From NCBI GenBank assembly GCA_001464795.1, contig LNEB01000013.1, positions 124,001 to 188,000 on the forward strand: a stretch of 64,000 nt of DNA, written 5' to 3'. The translations under genes and the position numbers were made by a program. The notes under the pieces are model-generated. The model did not search any database. It was not told where the DNA came from and saw only the letters and a program-made list of their open reading frames with translations. The first letter of the stretch is position 1, and each line of letters opens with the position of its first letter. The DNA is from Bdellovibrionales bacterium Ga0074139. GTDB taxonomy: Bacteria > Bdellovibrionota > Bdellovibrionia > Bdellovibrionales > Bdellovibrionaceae. Below are positions 37,437 to 45,258 of this stretch, piece after piece.

Positions 37437-39122
37437 ATGAGACAACCATCTCAAGTGTTACCAGAGAAAATAATATCAATGAGTTCCCACACAGGTACTG
37501 CGGTTATTTTTTATAAAAATAACCAACGCTTCGAAATTTCCTGGACTGACTATCAAAAGCAAATTGGTAAAACGGCATTAGCATTGCAAAAGTTGGGTCT
37601 TAAAAAAGGCAGTCGTATTGCCATCCACGCCAATTCCTGCCTCGAGTGGTTACTGCTGGATTTTGCATCACAATTGATCAAACTGGTCACAGTTCCCATT
37701 TATAGCTCATCAACGGCAGCTGAAGTGACTCATATTTTAAATGACTCTGAGTCTGAAGTTTTATTCACTGACCAAAAATCACTACATTTACAAACTCAAA
37801 AAAAGTGTGAAAAATTGAAGCTGATCATTGATATCACGACTTCAGAGTGGGAGCAGTTTTTAGCGATCAAGCAAAATCAAGATTTTGATTTCCAGAGTAA
37901 AATAGTTTATGAAAAAAAAGATTTAGCCACTTTGGTTTATACTTCAGGCACCACTGGATTGCCAAAAGGAGTTTGTATAACTCAAGAGCAAATCCAGTCC
38001 GAAGTTGTTGAGGCCTTTGAATGGGCTATGACTTCTCTGGACAGAACTCTTAGCTTTTTACCGCTTTCACATATTCTAGGTCGTGTTGAAATTTGGGCGC
38101 ATTTATATTGGGGTTCCACTATCGCTATTGCTGAAAAAATTGAAAAACTTCGTGATCACTTACAAGACGTGAAGCCTACATTATTAGTTTCAGTACCACG
38201 AATTTTTGAAAAATTTTATGAATCCATCCTTTCTCAAATGGAAACTTTTGGTTTAAAACGAAAAGTTTTTCATTGGGCCCTCGAGGTAGGAAAAGAAGTT
38301 AGTTTTTACAGGTTGGCCAAAAGAAAAGTCCCCTTAGAATTAGCTCTTAAAAATAAATTGGCTGACGAACTTGTTTTTTCTAAAATTCGCAATCTTTTTG
38401 GTGGTCAGTTACGCTTTGCTATCAGCGGCGGAGCCCCATTATCAAAAGAAATTGCAGAATTTTTTTATTTTTGCGGAGTTTTAATTTTAGAGGGTTATGG
38501 CTTAACTGAAACCACAGCTGCTATTACAGTGAACCGTGATTATGATTACAAAATTGGTACGGTGGGAAAGCCCATCGGAGATGTACAAATTAAAATAGCA
38601 GCCGATGGTGAGATTTTAATTAAAAGTAAAAAAGTGATGACTGAGTACTACAATTTGCCCGCAGAAACAGAATCAGCTTTTGAAAAAGGCTGGTTTAAAA
38701 CTGGAGATATCGGAGAAGTTTTACCATCAGGTGAGTTGATCATAACGGACAGAAAAAAGGACTTAATAAAAACCTCAGGTGGAAAATACGTAGCCCCCCA
38801 AAAACTTGAAACACTTTTAAAAGAAAGTCCCATGATTTCGCAAGCTCTAGTCCTTGGAGACCAAAGAAAGTACGTTGTAGCTTTGTTACAAGTGGATCAA
38901 CAGCTTCATCAAGACAAAAACAGTGCAGTCATAAAGGAAGCGATCCGATCACAAGTGGCAAAAGTGAATGCAGAATTGGCAAGCTTTGAAAGTATCAAAA
39001 AATTTGAAATCACTTTTGATACTTGGACTGTCGAAGGCGGAGAACTGACTCCATCTTTGAAATTAAAAAGAAAAAAGTTAATTGAAAAGTATCAACTTAC
39101 TATTGATGAAATGTACGATTAG
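37437..39122 (+). CDS. Long-chain acyl-CoA synthetase
   Basis: A 561-residue AMP-binding enzyme that activates fatty acids with ATP and CoA. Core motifs are 'LVYTSGTTGLPKGV' (A3), 'GYGLTETTAAIT' (A5), 'FKTGDIGE' (A7) and 'DRKKDLIKTSGGKYVAP' (A8-A10), a pattern of the FadD15-like branch. There is no signal peptide. It follows the PEGA frame by 2 nt, so transcription with the kinase is likely. Its stop shares bases with the stop of the convergent gene at 39119. Confidence 0.93.
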   Translation: MRQPSQVLPEKIISMSSHTGTAVIFYKNNQRFEISWTDYQKQIGKTALALQKLGLKKGSRIAIHANSCLEWLLLDFASQLIKLVTVPIYSSSTAAEVTHILNDSESEVLFTDQKSLHLQTQKKCEKLKLIIDITTSEWEQFLAIKQNQDFDFQSKIVYEKKDLATLVYTSGTTGLPKGVCITQEQIQSEVVEAFEWAMTSLDRTLSFLPLSHILGRVEIWAHLYWGSTIAIAEKIEKLRDHLQDVKPTLLVSVPRIFEKFYESILSQMETFGLKRKVFHWALEVGKEVSFYRLAKRKVPLELALKNKLADELVFSKIRNLFGGQLRFAISGGAPLSKEIAEFFYFCGVLILEGYGLTETTAAITVNRDYDYKIGTVGKPIGDVQIKIAADGEILIKSKKVMTEYYNLPAETESAFEKGWFKTGDIGEVLPSGELIITDRKKDLIKTSGGKYVAPQKLETLLKESPMISQALVLGDQRKYVVALLQVDQQLHQDKNSAVIKEAIRSQVAKVNAELASFESIKKFEITFDTWTVEGGELTPSLKLKRKKLIEKYQLTIDEMYD

Positions 39123-39853
39123 AAAATCCAAATTCTCATGGATAAATTAACAAAATACCCCGAAAAGTTATAATCTAAAGCAGACCCGTCTAATTTATTT
39201 AAACGAGTGCCTTTCGTTATGGCCCCTTGAAATGAAGACGCCACATCTGTCGCTGCTTTAATTTTTTTGAAATGCAAAGCTCTGTAGCCCACCTGTAATT
39301 GAAGGGCTGTATTATCAATCCAATGCCACTCGGAACCCAAACTGACATTGAGTAAATTAGCGGCCCCTTTGCCTTCTATGGTAAAATCAGAGTTAGGCGC
39401 AATGGTCACTGCTGAATAATCTGTTTTTGTCGAAAGACTGGCTGTCCCCACAGATCCTTGCAGTGAAATTCGCTGAGAATTATCGTTATAAAGAAAAAGC
39501 TCAAGACCCACTTTCGGTGCCAGATAACTAATCTCAGAGGAATAATTGTAATTCTGAGTTCCTGCTGTGGAGGCCACAGCATTTTTTAACTTATCAGGTT
39601 TGATAAATTCAAAACCAAAAATCCAAGCAAAATAATGGGTTCGGTAAATCAAACCAAAATCGGTTCCGATATTTTTTTTGAAACCTTTCGAATAGTCAGT
39701 GGCTGAACTTTCACCTTCAAAGAAATCAGTTCCCACACTGGACTCGGCGTACTGGGCCGTCAAATAGCCTGCTAGTGTGGTGTCTTTCATATTAAAAATT
39801 TTTGCTGAAGCTAGAGACCACCCAAAAAGAATCAGAACCGCGAGACACTTCAT
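39119..39853 (-). CDS. Small outer-membrane-type protein
   Basis: A 244-residue exported protein with signal peptide ending near 'SLASA'. Strand-rich and aromatic segments alternate with turns ('FGLIYRTHYFAWIFGFEFIK', 'LQLQVGYRALHFKKI') and the chain ends in 'VNLSMRIWIF', an OM-barrel-like terminus. I recognise no named family. It starts in a 4-nt overlap (ATGA) with the gene at 39850, and its stop overlaps that of the acyl-CoA synthetase by 4 nt. Confidence 0.65.
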   Translation of the reverse strand: MKCLAVLILFGWSLASAKIFNMKDTTLAGYLTAQYAESSVGTDFFEGESSATDYSKGFKKNIGTDFGLIYRTHYFAWIFGFEFIKPDKLKNAVASTAGTQNYNYSSEISYLAPKVGLELFLYNDNSQRISLQGSVGTASLSTKTDYSAVTIAPNSDFTIEGKGAANLLNVSLGSEWHWIDNTALQLQVGYRALHFKKIKAATDVASSFQGAITKGTRLNKLDGSALDYNFSGYFVNLSMRIWIF

Positions 39854-40323
39854 TTTTTTACAATATCAAGAACAAGGCGTGCCGTTTGTTTCTCGCCTTT
39901 GATGGGAGTCAGCTTAATTTTAGCTTGTTGGTGCAAATGTAATACAACTGATAAACTTTGATCCATGGGATCTTTGATCAGCTGAGTTTTTTTTATAAGA
40001 TTGGAATTTTTAAAAATTTCTTGCACAGATTTTTCACTGAGTTTCGAAAATGGCATTTGAGAAAAATCCAGAATGATTCTTTTATCTTTATTAAGAGCAT
40101 TGAAATAACCTGGAGTTCCCTTAAGAAAATAACCCTCTTTAGTGCCTATGTGAAAAACCACTCTTTCGATACCCTTTTTACTTGGCACCATGTGTTGAAT
40201 TTTAAGCAAACTAAATCCAGGGCCAGCCGTTCCACCGATTTGTCTTTGAACCACAGGCTTTGCTGGCAGTGCTGACCAAGAATGTGAGTAACTTAACAAT
40301 AATATTAATAAAATTATTTTCAT
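39850..40323 (-). CDS. Exported protein, possibly AMIN-like
   Basis: A 157-residue exported protein with signal peptide ('LILLLSYSHSWSA'). The alternation of short strands, 'ERVVFHIG', 'KRIILDFSQ' and 'ARLVLDIV', resembles the AMIN domain that targets proteins to peptidoglycan or secretin periplasmic parts. That resemblance is by eye only. It is coupled by ATGA to the barrel-like gene downstream, so a pair that works in the envelope is plausible. Confidence 0.55.
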   Translation of the reverse strand: MKIILLILLLSYSHSWSALPAKPVVQRQIGGTAGPGFSLLKIQHMVPSKKGIERVVFHIGTKEGYFLKGTPGYFNALNKDKRIILDFSQMPFSKLSEKSVQEIFKNSNLIKKTQLIKDPMDQSLSVVLHLHQQAKIKLTPIKGEKQTARLVLDIVKK

Positions 40324-40473
40324 TTAAAAATCGTAGACCAATAAACAAGTTGTGGTCAGCAATTTCAAAAAAATTATAATGCTTAGCTTCATGAGCTTGG
40401 CCTCAAGCTTGCTAATACCTCAGCTGACCTCAATTTCGGGGACCTTTCGCCACCACATCCTAAGGGGGAATTT

Positions 40474-40959
40474 ATGAAATCATTTTTTTCTGCATTGATA
40501 CTAGCAACCACTGCATTAAGCCTAACCGCCTGTACTGACTCACAAATTTCATTTGGAGCAGGTCTTGTCGTTGGTGCCATAATTGCCGATGATGACCATC
40601 ATCATAACTATCGACCCAACCCTCCACGTTACCGACCGGGGCGAAGACGCTACCACTCTGAAGTTAACTTAAGCCAATTATCACCCGTTGAAAGAGTCGC
40701 GGTTAAGTATGACCTCACAGCCACTCAAGCTCATTTATTAACCAATGAACTTGTGAAGGCTCAAAAAGGCGATCTTTCTGGTCTTACAAAATTAGGTATT
40801 GAAGCCCAAGATCTGATTTTGATGTCAAAAGGTCAAAACCCTTCCGCTTCTACCCTTACTCAAATGGGTCAATTTCTAGGCCTCGAGATTCACCAAACCC
40901 ATGAATTGACACAAAACATCAAAGCCGATGTCGTTGCCGCACAAAGTTCTATGATGTAG
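40474..40959 (+). CDS. His-rich small lipoprotein
   Basis: A 161-residue lipoprotein with a strong GGGGG ribosome site and a lipobox 'LTAC'. Soon after the anchor there is a short hydrophobic segment ('FGAGLVVGAIIA') and then an acidic-His motif ('DDDHHHNYR') and an Arg/Pro-rich stretch ('RYRPGRRRYH'), followed by a helical C-terminal half. The His cluster could bind metal, but nothing else supports that. The upstream spacer (40324-40473) is 150 nt; I see no further feature in it. It is followed 10 nt later by another exported protein. Confidence 0.7.
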   Translation: MKSFFSALILATTALSLTACTDSQISFGAGLVVGAIIADDDHHHNYRPNPPRYRPGRRRYHSEVNLSQLSPVERVAVKYDLTATQAHLLTNELVKAQKGDLSGLTKLGIEAQDLILMSKGQNPSASTLTQMGQFLGLEIHQTHELTQNIKADVVAAQSSMM

Positions 40960-40969
40960 TTTTGAGGGC

Positions 40970-41446
40970 ATGAAGAAACTAATGCCCTTATTACTATTAT
41001 TATCTTATCAACTCTCCGCTGAAACAAATCTCAAAGCGACTGATTTCAGCGGAGATTATTTTTTCACTCAAAATGTATTTGTCACATCTGAAAACAAGAC
41101 AGTCAAAAACGTTGAAAACCGATTAAAGATCAATGCGATCAATGATTCAGAAGCTCAGGTTCTGATCGAAACGCACACGAAAAATATGCAGTCTTGTCAG
41201 TTAGTGGGCAAAGCCACACTGGAAAAAAACCAACTGGTTTTTCGTAGTCAGATCAGTCCGCAACTCAACCGTGGCAAAAAAGCACAATGTGTTTTGAAGA
41301 TCTCGAAGGTCAGTGCAACTGATGGCACTGCTTCTTTCCAAGTCAATGATCAAGAAGGTCTTTGCCGCTTACAATTTTGTGGATTTCAAGCGGAACTTCA
41401 GGGGAGCTTCAAAGCGAAATCCCCCGATGTTAAAGATAAAAATTAA
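40970..41446 (+). CDS. Exported protein of unknown function
   Basis: A 158-residue protein with signal peptide ('LMPLLLLLSYQLSA'). The mature chain is polar and strand-rich with four Cys residues. I recognise no family. It is probably co-transcribed with the lipoprotein gene 10 nt upstream. Its stop overlaps the stop of the convergent gene at 41443 by 4 nt. Confidence 0.6.
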   Translation: MKKLMPLLLLLSYQLSAETNLKATDFSGDYFFTQNVFVTSENKTVKNVENRLKINAINDSEAQVLIETHTKNMQSCQLVGKATLEKNQLVFRSQISPQLNRGKKAQCVLKISKVSATDGTASFQVNDQEGLCRLQFCGFQAELQGSFKAKSPDVKDKN

Positions 41447-42216
41447 AAACCGATTGATAGTTTAGCTCCGACACGGTCGTTACCAAAAGCTGAACTGTAT
41501 TCCACACCTAATTTAATAAGCAGTAAGTTCACTTCCACACCTGCTAAAATCTGAGTGCCAGAAACTGATTTTGATTTACTATCAGCCACCGAATAAGCAG
41601 GGTCAAAAATTCCAGCAATCGTAGCAGACAATTTATTTTCAGAGTTTAACAATCCAATTCCAACGTAGGGCTCTACTAAAGGAATCATAGGGCTGAATAA
41701 TAATTGAGCACCTGTAATGGTAGTTTCGTTTTTAATTTTACCGCCACTTTGATCAAAGGATAATTCAGCTGTCGAGGCAATTCCACGGATCGCTAGGTTA
41801 ACTGGTAATATGGGGATCACTTCGTTAATATTCATTTTAATAGCACCAGAAGTGGCTGATATTTTTGTACCATCCGCTTTCATAGTGGGGATGACTACAG
41901 CTTCAAATGAAATACCAAAAGGAATTCCAACAGAGGCCATCAATCCTGCATTATAAATCGAATCCAACTTGGATCCACCTTCTCGCTCGACGATTTCTCC
42001 AATTTTTTTCACATTGGTTTGAGCTGCTGTGAGTCCCACTTGGAAACCGAAAATCGTGCCTAATTTGGAGGCTCCCATCAAGGAGTTGTGGGCAAAATTA
42101 GCGCCAAATCCACCCGCGATATCCTTCATATCTTCGTCGGTAATATCATCAAAAATAGGGGCCGCAATCGCCAGTGTGGGAACCATAAAAAGACCTAGTA
42201 AAAATTTAACTATCAT
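41443..42216 (-). CDS. Exported, barrel-like protein of unknown function
   Basis: A 257-residue protein with signal peptide ('LLGLFMVPTLAIAAP'). The mature chain is strand-rich with small residues and ends in 'DRVGAKLSIGF', a barrel-like C-terminus with terminal Phe. I recognise no named family. It is divergent from the iron-uptake operon, and the 176-nt spacer between them holds the Fur-like sequences. Confidence 0.6.
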   Translation of the reverse strand: MIVKFLLGLFMVPTLAIAAPIFDDITDEDMKDIAGGFGANFAHNSLMGASKLGTIFGFQVGLTAAQTNVKKIGEIVEREGGSKLDSIYNAGLMASVGIPFGISFEAVVIPTMKADGTKISATSGAIKMNINEVIPILPVNLAIRGIASTAELSFDQSGGKIKNETTITGAQLLFSPMIPLVEPYVGIGLLNSENKLSATIAGIFDPAYSVADSKSKSVSGTQILAGVEVNLLLIKLGVEYSSAFGNDRVGAKLSIGF

Positions 42217-42281
42217 GTGTTTTCTCCTCTGAAATTAGATCTCAAGTAGGATACGAGAGAAATCGTGGAATAACCAGTCTG

Positions 42282-42291
42282 GATTATCAAT
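42282..42291 (+). promoter_or_regulatory. GATTATCAAT, partner of the Fur-like box
   Basis: This decamer recurs exactly at 42357-42366, inside the Fur-box-like site 75 bp further on. It lies in the same spacer and could be a second Fur half-site or chance in AT-rich DNA. Nothing more supports it. Confidence 0.3.
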
Positions 42292-42344
42292 TGGCTTTCA
42301 GTTGCTCATCATTGGGTTTTCAATCTGTCCTTTAGGATGGACTG

Positions 42345-42350
42345 TATAAA
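42345..42350 (+). promoter_or_regulatory. -10-like element TATAAA
   Basis: TATAAA lies just before the Fur-like box (42351-42369) and about 43 nt before the start of the iron-binding protein gene. A repressor bound at the box would cover the promoter's start site. No good -35 is seen at the usual spacing. Confidence 0.35.
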
Positions 42351-42369
42351 GAAAATGATTATCAATACA
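42351..42369. promoter_or_regulatory. Fur-box-like operator
   Basis: The 19 bases match the classical enteric Fur consensus (GATAATGATAATCATTATC) at 14 positions, including an unbroken ATGAT and ATCA. It sits between the -10-like element and the AGGAGG ribosome site of an iron-uptake-type operon, which is the expected place for iron repression. The match is by eye, against the E. coli consensus. Confidence 0.6.
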
Positions 42370-42392
42370 GACTTCAATCCAGGAGGATTTCA

Positions 42393-43370
42393 ATGTTAAA
42401 AGCTTTTACCTTGTTACTAAGTCTAATAACCTCGGTGTCTCATGCAGATTTAGTGGTCATGACAGACCGACCTCAGGCTCGCTACCAAAATGCAGCGCAA
42501 ATATTTTTGAATCAAACGGGTGAAAAAATAGTCTTCATCGAGGCCCAGTATCCACAGTTATTGGCACAACTTGAAGCCGGTGCGGTTGCAGATTTAATTT
42601 TGTTGAAAGATTTAGTTTTAGTTGCCGACATTCAAAACAAAAATCTTTTAAAAGCATTTCCTAATTTTACTGTTTTCAATAACCGAATTCCCAGCTCCAT
42701 GCGTGACACTCAAAATCAATGGGCGGCGCTGACTTACCGTGCTCGAACTTTGGTTTATAACCCCTCAACAGCGAATCCAAACGATATTAAAAATTATTCT
42801 GATCTTGCAGATTCTCAGTGGACAGGGCGCCTGTGTTTGCGAACTTCGAAATCTGATTATAATGTGGCACTCACTGGAAATTTGCTGCTTAAATACGGTG
42901 AAAATAAAACAACAGAAATTTTAACAGGTTGGATGAACAATCTTGCAATGGATCTATTTCCTAACGACACCTCATTGCTGGAAAACATTGCCAATGGGAA
43001 TTGCGATGTGGGCATCGCCAATCACTATTATCTAGCACAAATTCTAGCCCAAAAACCGACTTTTCCAGTGAAGATTCACTTCTTATCACAAGCTGAAGAC
43101 GGTGTGCATACCAATGGCTCGGCGGCTGCATTACTTAAAGTTTCAACCAATGATCAATTGGCACAAAGATTTGTTAATATTCTTCACTCTCCAGTTATTC
43201 AGGAAGAAATTTCAGCCGCTCACTTTGAATTTCCAGCCGTTGTTGATGTGCTGCCTACGACTTTAATTAAAAACTGGGGTTCATTTTATTTAAGTCCCTT
43301 GAATTGGTCGGCCATAGGTTCTCAAGCTCCACTGGCTAAAGAAGTGATGAAAGAAGTAGGTTACTTATAA
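42393..43370 (+). CDS. Ferric-ion periplasmic binding protein (FbpA/FutA-like)
   Basis: A 325-residue exported protein with signal peptide ('LLLSLITSVSHA') and an AGGAGG ribosome site 7 nt before ATG. It has the family layout of FbpA: 'DLVVMTDRPQARYQNAAQIF', then 'AALTYRARTLVYNPS', 'GRLCLRTSKSDYNVAL' and 'GIANHYYLAQIL', with the paired tyrosine region 'NHYY' expected to bind ferric iron. It should bind iron in the periplasm, but no permease or ATPase gene is next to it. It heads the iron-uptake operon. The iron ligand assignment is inferred from the family. Confidence 0.88.
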   Translation: MLKAFTLLLSLITSVSHADLVVMTDRPQARYQNAAQIFLNQTGEKIVFIEAQYPQLLAQLEAGAVADLILLKDLVLVADIQNKNLLKAFPNFTVFNNRIPSSMRDTQNQWAALTYRARTLVYNPSTANPNDIKNYSDLADSQWTGRLCLRTSKSDYNVALTGNLLLKYGENKTTEILTGWMNNLAMDLFPNDTSLLENIANGNCDVGIANHYYLAQILAQKPTFPVKIHFLSQAEDGVHTNGSAAALLKVSTNDQLAQRFVNILHSPVIQEEISAAHFEFPAVVDVLPTTLIKNWGSFYLSPLNWSAIGSQAPLAKEVMKEVGYL

Positions 43371-43399
43371 TAACTTCGGTTAAAACAATTCCATTTTTA

Positions 43400-43942
43400 A
43401 TGGCCTCAGGCTCACTCCATGTGGGCCTTTTCGCTTTAGCGTTGGCATGGGGACAAAAATCATTAGTGACCCCCTCTGAACCCATGCAAATTGAAATTTT
43501 TGAATCTTCAATGCCAATCAAAAGTCATCAGATCCGCTCACAAAATTTAACACCTACAGTTGTTCAGGATGACTCTAATTTGATCACAAAAACTGAAGCC
43601 CTAAGCGTACCATCTGCTTCCGAGCCCCAATCCACAGGAGTGTCACAATCCGGAACAAAAGATTCTTATACTAAGGATTTACTGGTGCTCATTCATCAGC
43701 GAAAAGTTTATCCCAGGCTTGCACAAAAGATGGGACAAAAAGGACGACTGATGGCTTTATTAAGGGTCGCTAGTGATGGCAGAATCCTAGAGTCCCAAAT
43801 CGTAGAAAAAACACCCTATGTTGCACTTAATGAAGCAGCTGAAAAATTAGTAAAAAGTTTACCAACATTAAAACCCTTTCCAAATTCAATTCACGAAAAA
43901 GAATGGGTTTTTCATATTCCCATTGATTACAGAATTGAATAA
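43400..43942 (+). CDS. TonB-like energy transducer
   Basis: A 180-residue protein whose C-terminal 90 residues resemble the TonB C-terminal domain ('YPRLAQKMGQKGRLMALLRV', 'DGRILESQIVEKT', 'FHIPIDYRIE'). The N-terminus holds the hydrophobic anchor 'SLHVGLFALALAWG', then a polar linker. It couples the proton motive force to the outer-membrane receptor downstream. No exbB or exbD is nearby. The ATG at 43400 lacks a ribosome site, and the hydrophobic segment continues upstream in the same frame, so the true start may be an unusual codon near 43367. Confidence 0.75.
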   Translation: MASGSLHVGLFALALAWGQKSLVTPSEPMQIEIFESSMPIKSHQIRSQNLTPTVVQDDSNLITKTEALSVPSASEPQSTGVSQSGTKDSYTKDLLVLIHQRKVYPRLAQKMGQKGRLMALLRVASDGRILESQIVEKTPYVALNEAAEKLVKSLPTLKPFPNSIHEKEWVFHIPIDYRIE

Positions 43943-43951
43943 AGGATTCCT

Positions 43952-45247
43952 ATGAAAACAATATTTCTTACACTGACTGCCATTTTTTTTCTTCTAAGCG
44001 CTTCCTGCACTGATTTCTTTAATTCAAAAAACTTAACACCCACTAATGATTCAATTAATTTTGAAAAAACAGAAAATTTTCCATTCCCTGAGGGATACAA
44101 TCCTCACCAAGGAAGTTTTAGCAAAGAAAAAATGCTGGCGAACATCGGAGTTTATGTATTGTATCCAATCACAACTCAACTTCGTCTGAACTCTGAACTT
44201 TTATCACTCAGCATACAACAGTGGTTGCAATCACCTGATCTCATGGCACGGGCTAACCAAGCTCAGCTGAATTGGAAAAACACCATGCTCAGTTACCACT
44301 TTTTAGATGCAGCACCCCTGGGTCCATTGTCAGATCCTGGGCTTCGATTGGGAGAAAAAATTTACTCATGGCCTTACATGAATCTTTGTGGAGTGGATCA
44401 TGAAGTCTTAAAAGCGAAAGAACTAAAAAATCAGTATCAAGTTCCAGAGCTTTTTACTCTGAAGGGACTTGCTGTTTTAGAATATCTTTTATTTGATGAA
44501 GCTTTGCAATCGGCATGCAATCCACGTAACCCACGAAACCAAGTTGTTATTGATTGGACTTCACTGCCCGATTTAGTAAAAAAGCAAGATAGACTTTTTT
44601 ATGCAAAATTGATCTCTGACGATTTGATTAAAAACACAAAAGCATTAGAAAAATACTTTGATCCCAATCAATACAATTTTACTTACCGATTGATTCAAGG
44701 ACAATTGAACTTAACTCTTAAAGAGGCTGTTAATTCTTTAAGTGATGCCATGTTCAGCATTGAAAGAATTAAAGACCAAAAAGTGGGAAAACCGCTGGGG
44801 CTTTACAAAGAATGCCTCAGCGAAGATAAAAAATGTCCCGAAGCCATCGAACATCCTTGGTCAGATATTTCCTTTGAGGCCATCGATGCTCAGCTGCGAG
44901 GTTTTGAAAGTTTGTTTTTAGGTCGTGATCTGGGACAAAATTATAATGGCTTTGGCTTTGATGATTTTTTAATAGAAATGAATAGACCCAATGTTTCAGA
45001 AGAAATTCAACAAAGTTTACAACAAATTTATATTTCTCTTAAACAAGTTCAAGAATTAGGTTCATTCGATACTCAAGTGAAAAGCATGGATGTGATCAGC
45101 TGTCAAAATTCAACATCATCATCAAGAATTGTGCCTGTTTGTTCGTTGTTTCATGACATTAGAAATTTAGCTAATTTAATGAAGACAGATTTTCTCATCG
45201 CTTTGTCATTAAGATCACCTCCTACTTATCAAGGTGATAACGACTAA
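43952..45247 (+). CDS. Imelysin-like (M75-type) lipoprotein
   Basis: A 431-residue lipoprotein with the lipobox 'LSASC' (Cys19). The conserved imelysin core is visible: 'LNWKNTMLSYHFLDAAPLGP' and 'KGLAVLEYLLFDEALQ'. In most imelysins the second motif contains GxHxxE; here Ala174 stands in place of the His, Glu177 is kept. The family is linked to iron uptake and was first described as a putative peptidase. Here the operon context (FbpA, TonB, receptor) supports an iron role in the periplasm. Confidence 0.8.
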   Translation: MKTIFLTLTAIFFLLSASCTDFFNSKNLTPTNDSINFEKTENFPFPEGYNPHQGSFSKEKMLANIGVYVLYPITTQLRLNSELLSLSIQQWLQSPDLMARANQAQLNWKNTMLSYHFLDAAPLGPLSDPGLRLGEKIYSWPYMNLCGVDHEVLKAKELKNQYQVPELFTLKGLAVLEYLLFDEALQSACNPRNPRNQVVIDWTSLPDLVKKQDRLFYAKLISDDLIKNTKALEKYFDPNQYNFTYRLIQGQLNLTLKEAVNSLSDAMFSIERIKDQKVGKPLGLYKECLSEDKKCPEAIEHPWSDISFEAIDAQLRGFESLFLGRDLGQNYNGFGFDDFLIEMNRPNVSEEIQQSLQQIYISLKQVQELGSFDTQVKSMDVISCQNSTSSSRIVPVCSLFHDIRNLANLMKTDFLIALSLRSPPTYQGDND

Positions 45248-45258
45248 AAAGGTAAGTT

